64,000 nucleotides of DNA. Origin: Microvirga lotononidis (GTDB lineage Bacteria; Pseudomonadota; Alphaproteobacteria; Rhizobiales; Beijerinckiaceae). Positions 17,475 through 27,591 of the stretch are shown in pieces. Numbering within the stretch: the first letter of the stretch is position 1; each line of letters opens with the position of its first letter. The notes under the pieces are model-generated. The model did no database searches. It had not been told where the DNA came from and saw only the letters and a list, made by a program, of their open reading frames with translations. Location of the stretch: positions 2,430,001-2,494,000 of the forward strand of contig NZ_CP141048.1 in the NCBI RefSeq assembly GCF_034627025.1. Reading direction: 5' to 3'. Both the position numbers and the translations under genes were made by a program.

Positions 17475-19416
17475 AGGTGGCTGATCTCTGCGCGGCTGCC
17501 AATATCCGCTTGGACAAGTCCTTGGAACGCCCCAGAAGGGATGATCCTTTGGGGGAAAGGTGTCCGCCGTTGCTGAAGATCATCGTGCCGTTACGGGAAC
17601 TTTGGCAGACCCCTTCTTCGCAGATGAGATCGCCCAAGAGAACAAGACCCGCACCAGTGCGCGCCGATATATCGGCGAGCTTTCCGAAAACGCCAGAACG
17701 TCTATGCCCTTCGAGCGGAAAGTGGCAACGATCCAGCGGCCGACCGAGGGTGCTTTGGATGGCGAGGCATCGGCCTACGCTGAACCCAGGATCCGGAGTG
17801 GGCGACACAATGACCACCGACTTACCCAATTCGCGGATACGCTTGAGGGTCTCTACAAATCTTGTTTCACTGAGGGAAGCCGACTGCACCACGGCGCCAC
17901 TCGCCACAGTTATCTGGCTTTCCTTCTCCAACAATGCGAAAGTCGAAGAGAGAATGACGTAACGAATGCCCTGCTGCTCCTTGAGCCACTCAAGCACCTG
18001 ATCATTATGCTTGATGCAACCCATGCCCCAATTGGTATTGTATTTCGGCCCATTGAAGGCAATCCCAAGGATCGGTGCGCAGGCGGACTTGGTCATCTGG
18101 ACGAATGGCAGCGCGGAAGGGCTGTCGCGGAGCGCCTGTGCGAGATGCATGGCGTAACTATCACCCCAAAGGACCGCGACCGGGTTCGGGCCCAGTGTAC
18201 ATTGTTCCACCGTCGTGAATTGCTTGCACAGGTTGCTGAGACCTGTATTCGGACGCGTTACCTCGTTCAGCGCGAGAAAACTCTCTCCTCCTAAGGTCGC
18301 TCGTGTGCGCGATAACTCGGAGCGCACAATGAAGATGCCAAGCGCTGCACTCGCAACAAGGCATGCTCCCGAAAGGCAGAAAATCGTCCGGCATGATATG
18401 AGATTCGAGCGGCGAAACGGTTGCTCGACGAAGCGCCAGCTGAAATAGGCCAGTATCAGGGCGATTCCCGACAATGACAGCATGACAGAAGGCGCAGGCT
18501 CCGAAATGCTGAGATGCCTTGCAAATGCAAAGAGCGGCTGATGCCACAGATAGGCGGAGTAGCTGATAAGGCCGATTCCGACGAGCGGCTTCATGCTCAG
18601 GAAGCGATGAGCAATCGTACCGGGCCCGGTAAAAGTGAGGACCAGGACGGCCCCTACCGTCGGCAGAAGCGCGTAAACACCCGGAAAGGGAGTCGCCGCG
18701 TCGTAAATGACGATGGCGGCCGCGATCATCATGAAACCGATAAGGCTCAGGATGCCATTGTGGCGAACTGCACCCCGCTGCTCTGTGACGATGGCGGCGA
18801 GTGCGCCGAGCGTTAGTTCCCAGATCCGGGTATGCGGCAGGAAGAAAGCTGCCTCGGGGGCAGTGCGTGAACCGTGTTCAGCAAGAATCATGCTGCCGGC
18901 AGCCAGAAGGCTCAGCAGCGGTATCATAGCGCCCTTCGCACGCGTCCAAAGGAACCACAGCAAGATCGGCGCTACGATGTAATACTGCTCTTCGACGGCG
19001 AGGCTCCATGTGTGAAGAAGCGGCTTAAGCTCCGCCTCCGTTTCAAAGTAACCTGTCGTGAGCCAGAAATAGATGTTGGATACGAATGCCGACACGCTCA
19101 CGACGCTTTGGCCGAACTCGAAAAGTTCTTTGTAAGGCAACAGGAACCAAGCCGCCGGAACACAGGCTGCCATAACTACGAAAAGCGCCGGCAGGATCCG
19201 TCTCGCCCGACGCTCGTAGAAGGTTCTGATGCTGAAACGCCCGCCCTGAAGGTCAGCCAGAATGATCGAGGTAATGAGGAAGCCGCTGATGACGAAGAAC
19301 ACGTCCACCCCGACGTAGCCTCCGCTGAACCACGAAAATCCGGCATGGAATAATATAACGGGAAGCACGGCAACAGCACGAAGCCCGTCGATCTCCGGAC
19401 GATAGCTCATTCTCAT
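17473..19416 (-). CDS. OafA/YrhL-type O-acyltransferase with C-terminal SGNH domain
   Basis: A 647-residue membrane protein. The acyltransferase-3 domain begins MSYRPEIDGLRAVAVLPVIL and has the catalytic-type motif SGGYVGVDVFFVISGFLIT, then about ten helices and the LLHTWSLAVEEQYYIVAP signature. From about residue 430 a periplasmic SGNH domain has VLWGDSYAMHLAQAL, the GDS block. Such proteins acetylate lipopolysaccharide or other surface glycans. An in-frame TTG extends the frame to 19527, but the family start is at 19416 or 19410. The gene is flanked by two copies of a repeat element and overlaps one by two bases at its stop. Confidence 0.85.
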   Translation of the reverse strand: MRMSYRPEIDGLRAVAVLPVILFHAGFSWFSGGYVGVDVFFVISGFLITSIILADLQGGRFSIRTFYERRARRILPALFVVMAACVPAAWFLLPYKELFEFGQSVVSVSAFVSNIYFWLTTGYFETEAELKPLLHTWSLAVEEQYYIVAPILLWFLWTRAKGAMIPLLSLLAAGSMILAEHGSRTAPEAAFFLPHTRIWELTLGALAAIVTEQRGAVRHNGILSLIGFMMIAAAIVIYDAATPFPGVYALLPTVGAVLVLTFTGPGTIAHRFLSMKPLVGIGLISYSAYLWHQPLFAFARHLSISEPAPSVMLSLSGIALILAYFSWRFVEQPFRRSNLISCRTIFCLSGACLVASAALGIFIVRSELSRTRATLGGESFLALNEVTRPNTGLSNLCKQFTTVEQCTLGPNPVAVLWGDSYAMHLAQALRDSPSALPFVQMTKSACAPILGIAFNGPKYNTNWGMGCIKHNDQVLEWLKEQQGIRYVILSSTFALLEKESQITVASGAVVQSASLSETRFVETLKRIRELGKSVVIVSPTPDPGFSVGRCLAIQSTLGRPLDRCHFPLEGHRRSGVFGKLADISARTGAGLVLLGDLICEEGVCQSSRNGTMIFSNGGHLSPKGSSLLGRSKDLSKRILAAAQRSAT

Positions 19417-19875
19417 GAAGGGCCGTGCAGCTTTTCGGTGATTGGGGAACCAGGATCGCTTAACATCCAAGTTAATATGTGTCGAGACGAAGGTTCCGTT
19501 GCTTAAGCCGCCCATTTTAAAGATCAACGGTGGTTGATCTTTGGTAGTGATGCCAAGGTCGGCTCCTTCTATTCAACAGAAGGGCTATGTGTGATAAGTT
19601 CGCCAACGAGACAGGCTGCCATAGCCTCTCAGCTGTCGAGTTCCTTGGTAGCGTGAGCAACGCGAAACTGAGATTTGGACGATGCAGGACGCTCGGACGC
19701 GGCCGAGTGACCTGAGGTGGCAAGCCACCTCAACATGCTTGTTACGTTATTTGAGCATCTGACCTGAAAGTGACTTGCACTTTCTGGATCGATCCCGATG
19801 CTTCACTCTTTGACGGGCGCATCGTGCGGCGCGGGCACGCAGATTCGTACGATGCGCGGATGACAGGAGGTTTCG
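19417..19875. other. 459-bp intergenic region with hairpin, dyad and repeat
   Basis: The region lies between the divergent acyltransferase and peroxiredoxin genes. It contains a dyad TTAAC-N6-GTTAA at 19460-19475, and a perfect hairpin TGAGGTGGC-AA-GCCACCTCA at 19713-19732. A diverged repeat copy follows (19753-19824), and a strong AGGAGG ribosome-binding site lies at 19865-19870 for the peroxiredoxin gene. No gene is recognised. Confidence 0.55.
19753..19824. repeat. Diverged copy of the palindromic repeat element
   Basis: GAGCATCTGACCTGAAAGTG followed by ACTTG and CACTTTC aligns with the left part of the 17359-17474 element, including the 7-bp stem GAAAGTG/CACTTTC, the GATGCTTC segment and a closing GCATCG. 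Both stem sides changed (AAAAGTG to GAAAGTG, CACTTTT to CACTTTC), which suggests the hairpin is maintained. Confidence 0.5.
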
Positions 19876-20538
19876 ATGACACTCCAGATTGGCGACGTCG
19901 CGCCGGATTTCGAGGCCGAGACGACCGAAGGGCGTATCCGCTTTCACGATTGGATCGGCAATTCCTGGTGCGTGCTCTTCTCCCACCCCAAGGACTTCAC
20001 CCCGGTCTGCACGACCGAGTTGGGGTACATGGCCCGGATCAAGCCAGAGTTCGACCGGCGCGATGTGAAGATCATCGGGCTCAGCGTCGACCCGACAGAC
20101 AATCATGCGCGGTGGGCCGAGGACATCCGTGAGACGCAAGGCACAGCGCCCAACTTTCCGATGATCGGCGATACCGATCTCTCGATCTCGAAGCTCTACG
20201 GGATGCTCCCGGCCAGCACGGGCGGCACGTCGGAAGGCAGGACGCCGGCGGACAATCAGACCGTCCGCAACGTTTTCGTCATCGGGCCCGACAAGAAGAT
20301 CAAGCTCGTGCTCGTCTATCCCATGACCACGGGCCGCAACTTCGACGAGGTGCTTCGCGTCATCGACTCGTTGCAGCTGACCGCGAAGCACCGGGTCGCG
20401 ACGCCTGCGAACTGGAAGCAGGGCGAGGACGTCATCATCGCGGGTTCCGTGCCGGATGAAGAGGCCAAGAAGATCTACCCGCAGGGATGGAAAGCGCCGA
20501 AGCCCTATATCCGGATCGTGCCGCAGCCCGATGCATGA
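19876..20538 (+). CDS. 1-Cys peroxiredoxin (Prx6 family)
   Basis: A 220-residue peroxidase that reduces H2O2 and organic hydroperoxides. The peroxidatic motif DFTPVCTTELG places the catalytic Cys at residue 45, and HPKDFTPVC includes the conserved His/Thr of Prx6. The C-terminal extension from about residue 165 (ATPANWKQGEDVIIAGSVPD, then YPQGWKAPKPYIRIVPQP) is diagnostic of the 1-Cys Prx6 group. No resolving Cys is evident, so an external thiol must recycle it. A strong AGGAGG precedes the ATG. It is followed 54 bp later by a persulfide-dioxygenase-like gene on the same strand. Confidence 0.93.
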   Translation: MTLQIGDVAPDFEAETTEGRIRFHDWIGNSWCVLFSHPKDFTPVCTTELGYMARIKPEFDRRDVKIIGLSVDPTDNHARWAEDIRETQGTAPNFPMIGDTDLSISKLYGMLPASTGGTSEGRTPADNQTVRNVFVIGPDKKIKLVLVYPMTTGRNFDEVLRVIDSLQLTAKHRVATPANWKQGEDVIIAGSVPDEEAKKIYPQGWKAPKPYIRIVPQPDA

Positions 20539-20592
20539 GGCGTCGGGTTGAAAAAGCATGAACGGTCGGGTGCGTCTGAAGGAGGAGAAGCC

Positions 20593-21513
20593 ATGAGCAC
20601 CGCAGTGTCCCCTCCATCGGCGCTCGACCGTTCAACCGCAAGTCCGCAGGTGGATGCGTTCTTCGACAAGCGCACCTGCAGCGTCCAATACGTGGTGTCC
20701 GATCCCGCGACGCGGCGCTGCGCCCTCGTCGATCCGGTCCTCGATTACGACGAGAAGTCGGGATCCATCGCGACCGTATCTGCCGATGCCCTGCTCGCCT
20801 GCGTGAAGGAGAAGGGCCTGACCGTCGAGTGGATCCTCGATACGCATCCGCACGCGGACCACCTGTCGGCGGCCGCATACCTCAAGGATCGCACGGGCGC
20901 GAAGACGGCCATCGGCGAGCGCGTCGTCGACGTTCAGCGGCTCTGGAAGACGATCTACAACCTTCCGGGCTTCGAGGCGGATGGCTCGCAATGGGATCGC
21001 CTGTTCGCCGACGGGGATGAATTCCGGATCGGCGAGATGGATGTGCGGGTCATGTTCTCGCCGGGCCATACGCTCGCCTCCATCACCTACGTGGTCGGCG
21101 ATGCCGCCTTCATCCACGACACGCTCTTCATGCCCGATTTCGGCACGGCCCGATGCGACTTCCCCGGCGGGGATGCCCGGGCCCTGTGGCGCACCATCCA
21201 GCGCATCCTGTCCCTGCCCGAGCATACGCGCCTGTTCTCCGGCCACGACTACATGCCGGGCGGCCGGGCTCCGGCTTGGGAGAGCTCCGTCGCCGGGCAG
21301 AAGGCCCACAATGTGCATCTGGCCCAGGCCCGCACCGAGGACGCGTTCGTCGCCATGCGCCAGGCGCGGGACGCCAGGCTGCCGATGCCCAAGCTGATCC
21401 TACACGCCCTCCAGGTGAACATGGCGGGAGGGCGTCTGCCGGAGCCGGAGAGCAATGGGACCCGCTACCTCAAGATCCCGCTCGATGCACTTCCCCATGC
21501 GGTCTGGGACTGA
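20593..21513 (+). CDS. MBL-fold hydrolase, persulfide dioxygenase-like (ETHE1/Blh type)
   Basis: A 306-residue metallo-beta-lactamase-fold protein. The metal motif THPHADH is at residues 84-90. It is followed by MFSPGHTLASITYVVGD with the second His, DFGTARCDFPGG with the bridging Asp, and FSGHDYMPGGR with the last His. The overall sequence resembles ETHE1/Blh-type persulfide dioxygenases that oxidise glutathione persulfide in sulfide detoxification. The start MSTAVSPPSA is chosen since GGAGG lies just upstream; a TTG at 20548 would add 15 residues. Co-orientation with the peroxiredoxin suggests joint thiol/peroxide or sulfur stress defence. Confidence 0.87.
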   Translation: MSTAVSPPSALDRSTASPQVDAFFDKRTCSVQYVVSDPATRRCALVDPVLDYDEKSGSIATVSADALLACVKEKGLTVEWILDTHPHADHLSAAAYLKDRTGAKTAIGERVVDVQRLWKTIYNLPGFEADGSQWDRLFADGDEFRIGEMDVRVMFSPGHTLASITYVVGDAAFIHDTLFMPDFGTARCDFPGGDARALWRTIQRILSLPEHTRLFSGHDYMPGGRAPAWESSVAGQKAHNVHLAQARTEDAFVAMRQARDARLPMPKLILHALQVNMAGGRLPEPESNGTRYLKIPLDALPHAVWD

Positions 21514-21822
21514 CGGGAGCCAGATCCGCCCGGCTCGTCCGATTGAAAGCCGCTGATCGATGCGTCTCGCCCCCCATGTGGTACGCGCTGCCAACCGGCT
21601 GTCATCAGGAATTTGCCCGCACCGGCTTGGCTTTAAAGGCAAGGCGCTCTGACAAGGGACACCCCCGGTAGACGATCGTCTGGAAGTTCCTTCCACCGTC
21701 CGTTCCAGTTCGGAACCTCGCGATGGCATGATGAATTTGTCTCGGTGAGACCTATAAACAAACAAGTCTCCAGGGCTGATCGGGCACGCCAAGATGCCGC
21801 CGGCGCTTAAGGGAGCAAGATC
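21514..21822. other. 309-bp intergenic region
   Basis: The region lies between the MBL gene and the DUF2270 gene on the same strand. It contains an inverted repeat GTTCC-AGTTC-GGAAC at about 21703-21717 that could be an operator or part of a promoter. No gene or clear terminator is recognised. Confidence 0.4.
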
Positions 21823-22548
21823 ATGCTGCCGAAGAACGAGCAAGCCATCGTGCAGACCCTCCGCCCTTCCGTTAAGGCGCCGGTCTTTCCTAGCAATTCC
21901 ACCGAATTCATCAACGTCATGGCCCATTACCACCGCGCCGAGATCGCCCGCATGGCGGGCTGGCGCGACCGGATCGACCGGACGACCAACTGGGCCATCA
22001 CCGTGGTGGCCGCTATGCTGTCGGTCTCCCTGTCCACCTCGACCGCTCACCATGGCGTGTTGATCTTCGCCATGGTGCTGGTCCTCCTGCTCCTGGTGAT
22101 CGAGGCGCGGCGGTACCGCTTCTTCGACGTGTACCGGAACCGGGTCCGCCGGATGGAGCGCAATTACTTCGCCCAGATCTTCGCTCCGGAGGAGGGCACC
22201 ACGGACGATTGGGTGCAGAAGCTGGGGGAGGATCTCCGGCGCCCCCTGTTCCTGACGAGCACCAGCGAGGCCATCACGAGGCGGCTCCGGCGCAACTATT
22301 GTTGGATGTTCCTGATCCTGCTGTTCGCTTGGCTGGTGAAGACCACCTTCATCCGAATGCAGGAGAACGCCGTCGATGCCCATCTCGTCGGTTCGGTCGG
22401 GGAATGGGTCCGCAACGTCGCTATCGGGCCCATCCCAGGATGGGCCGTGATCGCCGGGTTGGGCGTCTTCTATGGCTGGATTCTCTACGCCACCCTGCGC
22501 AAGCCCAAGGGCGAGGGGGAGTTGGCCTTCGGCAACGTGCATGTCTAG
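21823..22548 (+). CDS. DUF2270 membrane protein
   Basis: A 241-residue integral membrane protein matching DUF2270. Features are the N-terminal HYHRAEIARMAGWRDRIDRTTNW segment, helices in VVAAMLSVSLS and VLIFAMVLVLLLLVIEARRY, the conserved motif RFFDVYRNRVRRMERNYFAQIF, and two C-terminal helices (NYCWMFLILLFAWLVKTTF and GWAVIAGLGVFYGWILYATL). Function is not known. The location next to a universal stress protein and redox enzymes is compatible with a stress role, without proof. Confidence 0.82.
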   Translation: MLPKNEQAIVQTLRPSVKAPVFPSNSTEFINVMAHYHRAEIARMAGWRDRIDRTTNWAITVVAAMLSVSLSTSTAHHGVLIFAMVLVLLLLVIEARRYRFFDVYRNRVRRMERNYFAQIFAPEEGTTDDWVQKLGEDLRRPLFLTSTSEAITRRLRRNYCWMFLILLFAWLVKTTFIRMQENAVDAHLVGSVGEWVRNVAIGPIPGWAVIAGLGVFYGWILYATLRKPKGEGELAFGNVHV

Positions 22549-22682
22549 AGCATCGGAAGCTTCTTCTTGACCGGCCCGCACCGACGCGCTGAGGCCCGTG
22601 AAGATTGATTGTGCCGGATGCCCGCTTTGGGAGTATAATGCTGTCCAGGACATCGGCTCGCAGGTTTGCCGAGGTGGTTGTC

Positions 22683-23516
22683 ATGAAAGCCATTCTGGTT
22701 CCGGTTGAGCCCCATAGCTTCATCCGTTCGGTCCTGGATGCCGCCCTGCTGATTGCGGGCCGGTTCGGGAGCCACGTGGAGGGGTTGGCGCTCGGTCCCG
22801 ATATCCCGGAGGTCATCGCTTTCGATGTCCCGGTCGGCTGGACCATCCTGAGCGAAAAGGAACAGCGCGAGCACCTGTCGCGATCGCAGCACCTCTTCGA
22901 GGAGTTCATGCTCTCCTGTGGGGTGCCGCGTAAATCGGAAGCGGCGGACGAAGTCACCTGCGACTTCGTCGGGCAGCAGCTGTTCGCAGACAGCTATATC
23001 GGCAGTTTCGGCCGGGTCTTCGACCTGATCGTGCTCGGACGCCCCGGCGCGCAGGATGAGCCGCCGAGACTGGCCACCCTGGAGGCCGCCCTGTTCGAAG
23101 GCGGACGGCCCGTCCTCATGGTCCCGCCCGCGTCCCCGGCATCGATCGGCGAGACGGTCGTGATCGCCTGGAACGGCAGCACGGAAACGGCCCGGACCGT
23201 GGCGCTCGCGATGCCCATCCTGAAGAAGGCCGGTCGGGTCATCGTGCTGGCACTGGATAGCTGGGGAGGGGACGGTCCGAGCGGCGCTGAGCTGGCTTTC
23301 CGCCTCGAGCGAAACGGCGTCCGGGCCGAGGCGGTGGTTCGCAGGCTGAACACGCGCTCTCCGGGTGAGGCCATTCTGGAGGAAGCAGCCTCGTTTCACG
23401 CGGATCTCCTCATCAAGGGAGCCTATACCCAGAGCCGCCTGAGGCAGATGATCTTCGGCGGCGCGACGAGCCACATCATCTCCCATGCGGGCATTCCGGT
23501 CCTGATGGCACATTAG
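22683..23516 (+). CDS. Universal stress protein (UspA family)
   Basis: A 277-residue cytoplasmic protein with two USP-like halves. The first starts MKAILVPVEPHSFIRSVLDA; the second contains GETVVIAWNGSTETARTVALAMP and ends with HADLLIKGAYTQSRLRQMIFGGATSHIISH, the ATP-binding-type G-2X-G-9X-G(S/T) region. The start at 22683 matches family N-termini; the frame is open to 22605. It is in line with DUF2270 and the small ABM-like gene, suggesting a stress-response run. Confidence 0.87.
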   Translation: MKAILVPVEPHSFIRSVLDAALLIAGRFGSHVEGLALGPDIPEVIAFDVPVGWTILSEKEQREHLSRSQHLFEEFMLSCGVPRKSEAADEVTCDFVGQQLFADSYIGSFGRVFDLIVLGRPGAQDEPPRLATLEAALFEGGRPVLMVPPASPASIGETVVIAWNGSTETARTVALAMPILKKAGRVIVLALDSWGGDGPSGAELAFRLERNGVRAEAVVRRLNTRSPGEAILEEAASFHADLLIKGAYTQSRLRQMIFGGATSHIISHAGIPVLMAH

Positions 23517-23589
23517 CGGATCGCGAGGCTTCACGCCGATCTTCTTGGTAAGGCGGAGTAGCGTTCTTCGACAGCAGGTGGAGGCATCC

Positions 23590-23880
23590 ATGTATGTCGT
23601 CATTCGTAAGTTCAGCAATATGCGCTCGGTGCCCGAGGCGGCTCGGCGGGCGGAGAGCGGAATCGGCCAGATCCTGCGGCAATCTCCGGGTTTCCAGAGC
23701 TATCATGTCTTCGATTGCGGCAATGGTGCCGGCGGATCCATCACTCTGTTCGATAGCCGTGAGGCTGCCCTTGCGGCCAACGAGAAGGCCCTGGCTTGGG
23801 TCCGCGCGAGCCTGGCCGACCTGATTCAAGGCGAACCGGAAATCACGGCCGGCGAGGTCTTGGCTGCCGTGAAGCCTTGA
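23590..23880 (+). CDS. Small ABM-like protein (antibiotic-monooxygenase fold, putative)
   Basis: A 96-residue protein, MYVVIRKFSNMRSVPEAARR..., with the pattern of a dimeric alpha-beta ABM/Dabb fold: a first beta strand, a helix with ESGIGQILRQSPGFQSYHVF, then GGSITLFDSREAALAANEKA and a C-terminal helix. Catalytic residues are not conserved enough to assign an activity. Start chosen at the Met that begins the fold (upstream frame open to 23545). It follows the universal stress protein gene by 73 bp. Confidence 0.7.
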   Translation: MYVVIRKFSNMRSVPEAARRAESGIGQILRQSPGFQSYHVFDCGNGAGGSITLFDSREAALAANEKALAWVRASLADLIQGEPEITAGEVLAAVKP

Positions 23881-23942
23881 TGGCAGCGGCAGATTCGGGT
23901 GCGCTGTTCGAGACTGTCGATAACCGGCATTTGCTCCTTTAG

Positions 23943-25241
<1,299 letters not shown>

Positions 25242-25245
25242 AGCC

Positions 25246-26259
25246 ATGGCGCGCATGACGATGATTGAAGCGATCCGCGACGCCATGGATGTGATGATGG
25301 CGCGCGACGAACGTGTCGTGGTCTTCGGTGAGGACGTGGGCTATTTCGGCGGCGTCTTCCGCTGCACGGCCGGCCTCCAGCAGAAATACGGCAAGACGCG
25401 CTGCTTCGATGCGCCGATCAGCGAATCCGGCATCGTGGGCACAGCCATCGGCATGGCGAGCTATGGCCTGTTGCCGTGCATCGAGATTCAGTTCGCCGAT
25501 TACATGTACCCGGCCTACGACCAGATCGTGTCCGAGGCGGCCCGGCTGCGCTACCGTTCGAACGGCGAGTTCACCTGCCCCATGGTCATTCGGATGCCGA
25601 CCGGAGGCGGCATCTTCGGCGGGCAGACCCATAGCCAGAGCCCCGAGGCTTTGTTCACGCACGTGTCGGGCCTGAAGACGGTCGTGCCGTCCAACCCCCG
25701 CGATGCCAAGGGGCTTCTGATCGCGGCGATCGAGGATCCGGATCCCGTGATCTTCCTGGAGCCGAAGCGCCTCTACAACGGCCCCTTCGACGGACACCAC
25801 GACCGCCCGGTGACGCCATGGTCGAAACACGACCTGAGCGAAGTGCCGACCGGCCATTTCAACCTGCCGCTCGGCAAGGCTTCCATCCTTCGGGAAGGCG
25901 CCGCCCTGACCGTGCTGGCCTACGGCACGATGGTCTATGTGGCGCAGGCGGCCGTGGAGGAAACCGGGATCGATGCCGAGATCATCGACCTGCGGACCCT
26001 GATCCCGCTCGACCTGGAGACCATTGCCGCTTCCGTCAGGAAGACGGGTCGCTGCGTCGTGGTGCACGAAGCCACCCTCACGTCGGGTTTCGGGGCGGAA
26101 CTGGCGGCCCTCGTGCAGGAAAATTGCTTCTTCCACCTGGAAGCGCCCGTTGCCCGTGTGACGGGATGGGACACACCCTATCCCCATGCTCAGGAATGGG
26201 ACTACTTCCCGGGGTCGGCCCGTGTCGGCCGCGCCCTTGTCGAGACGATGGAGGCCTGA
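25246..26259 (+). CDS. bkdA2: Branched-chain 2-oxoacid dehydrogenase E1 beta subunit
   Basis: A 337-residue E1 beta subunit that makes the alpha2beta2 decarboxylase with BkdA1. Family features are VVVFGEDVGYFGGVFRCTAGL, FDAPISESGIVGTAIGMASYG (catalytic Glu region), IQFADYMYPAYDQIVSEAAR and MPTGGGIFGGQTHSQSPEAL. The transketolase C-terminal domain follows (VLAYGTMVYVAQAAVEE). The ATG at 25246 lies 4 bp after the E1 alpha stop; the longer upstream frame is not used. Confidence 0.93.
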   Translation: MARMTMIEAIRDAMDVMMARDERVVVFGEDVGYFGGVFRCTAGLQQKYGKTRCFDAPISESGIVGTAIGMASYGLLPCIEIQFADYMYPAYDQIVSEAARLRYRSNGEFTCPMVIRMPTGGGIFGGQTHSQSPEALFTHVSGLKTVVPSNPRDAKGLLIAAIEDPDPVIFLEPKRLYNGPFDGHHDRPVTPWSKHDLSEVPTGHFNLPLGKASILREGAALTVLAYGTMVYVAQAAVEETGIDAEIIDLRTLIPLDLETIAASVRKTGRCVVVHEATLTSGFGAELAALVQENCFFHLEAPVARVTGWDTPYPHAQEWDYFPGSARVGRALVETMEA

Positions 26260-26260
26260 C

Positions 26261-27586
26261 ATGGGCGAGCACCTGATCAAAATGCCCGATGTCGGGGAAG
26301 GCATCGCCGAGGCCGAACTCGTCGAGTGGCACGTGAAGGTCGGCGACCTCGTCCGCGAGGATGCGGTGCTGGCGGCCGTCATGACCGACAAGGCGACGGT
26401 GGAAATTCCCTCGCCCGTCGATGGCGAAGTTCTGTGGCTCGGGGCCGATATCGGCGACGTGGTGGCGATCGGCTCGCCCCTGATCCGGCTGAAGGTCGAA
26501 AGCGAGGGCAGCGCGTCCTCCGGGAGCGGCCCGTCGGAAAGGGCGGCCGAGCCTCCCGCCCAAACCGGTGAGATCGAGGCCCAGGCGGATGGAGCGGTCA
26601 AAGTTCCGGACGCCATCGTCGAACGGCAGGCGAAAAGCACGCCGCCGCAGCCGGTCGAGAGGCCGCAGGCCCCCGCTGCGCGAATGCACCGCGCACCCGT
26701 GACGTGTGCCGAGGGCGAGAGGCCGGTCGCCTCGCCGGCCGTTCGGTTGCGGGCGCGGGAATCCGGGGTCGATCTGCGCCAGGTTCCGGGCTCCGGTCCC
26801 GCGGGCCGGATCACCCACGAGGATCTGGATGCCTTCTTCGTTCACGGGCGCCAGACCGCCAAGGCACCCGGGTTTGCCCAGAACACGTCCGTCGAGCACA
26901 TCAAGGTCGTCGGCCTCCGCCGCAAGATCGCGGAGAAGATGGCGATTGCGAAATCGCACATCCCCCACATCACCTATGTGGAAGAGGTCGACGTAACGGC
27001 AGTTGAGGATCTGCGCGCGGCGCTCAATGCGAACAAGCGCGCCGACCGACCGAAACTCACGCTGCTCCCGTTCCTCATGCGCGCGATGGTGAGGGCCATC
27101 TCCGAGCAGCCCCACCTCAACTCCATCTACGACGATGAAGCGGGTGTGGTGCACCAGCATGGCGGCGTTCATATCGGCATTGCGACGCAGACGGGCTCCG
27201 GCCTCATGGTGCCGGTGGTGAGGCATGCGGAAGCGCGTGATCTGTGGGAATGCGCGGCGGAGCTGAACCGGCTCGCCGAGGCGGCGAAATCCGGCCTCGC
27301 CACGCGCGAAGAGCTGAGCGGATCGACGATCACCATCACGTCGCTCGGCGCCATGGGGGGCATCGTCACCACGCCGGTGATCAATTATCCGGAAGTCGCA
27401 ATCGTCGGTGTCAACAAGATGATGGTGCGGCCGGTCTGGGACGGCTCGACCTTCGTCCCTCGCAAAATGATGAACCTGTCGTCCAGCTTCGATCATCGCA
27501 TCATCGACGGCTGGGACGCGGCGGTCTTCGTTCAGCGCATCAAGACGCTGCTGGAGACCCCCGCCATGATCTTCGTGGAGGCTTGA
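26261..27586 (+). CDS. bkdB: Dihydrolipoamide acyltransferase E2 of branched-chain complex
   Basis: A 441-residue E2. The lipoyl domain occupies residues 1-80, with lipoylated Lys44 in TDKATVEI. A 75-residue Ala/Pro/Glu-rich linker follows. The peripheral subunit-binding domain is at about 155-195 ([20 protein letters not shown]). The acyltransferase core has a catalytic His412 and Asp416 in [10 protein letters not shown] near the C-terminus. It transfers the branched acyl group to CoA and forms the complex core. It begins 1 bp after the E1 beta stop codon. Confidence 0.94.
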   Translation: MGEHLIKMPDVGEGIAEAELVEWHVKVGDLVREDAVLAAVMTDKATVEIPSPVDGEVLWLGADIGDVVAIGSPLIRLKVESEGSASSGSGPSERAAEPPAQTGEIEAQADGAVKVPDAIVERQAKSTPPQPVERPQAPAARMHRAPVTCAEGERPVASPAVRLRARESGVDLRQVPGSGPAGRITHEDLDAFFVHGRQTAKAPGFAQNTSVEHIKVVGLRRKIAEKMAIAKSHIPHITYVEEVDVTAVEDLRAALNANKRADRPKLTLLPFLMRAMVRAISEQPHLNSIYDDEAGVVHQHGGVHIGIATQTGSGLMVPVVRHAEARDLWECAAELNRLAEAAKSGLATREELSGSTITITSLGAMGGIVTTPVINYPEVAIVGVNKMMVRPVWDGSTFVPRKMMNLSSSFDHRIIDGWDAAVFVQRIKTLLETPAMIFVEA

Positions 27587-27591
27587 ATCCG

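Noticed and set aside
19460..19475. TTAAC-N6-GTTAA as a CtrA site
   Set aside because: The gap between the TTAA elements is 8, not 7, so it does not fit the CtrA consensus; it is mentioned only as a dyad.
22547..22556. AGAGCATCGG after the DUF2270 gene as a third repeat copy
   Set aside because: Only about ten bases match the repeat end; the hairpin core is missing.
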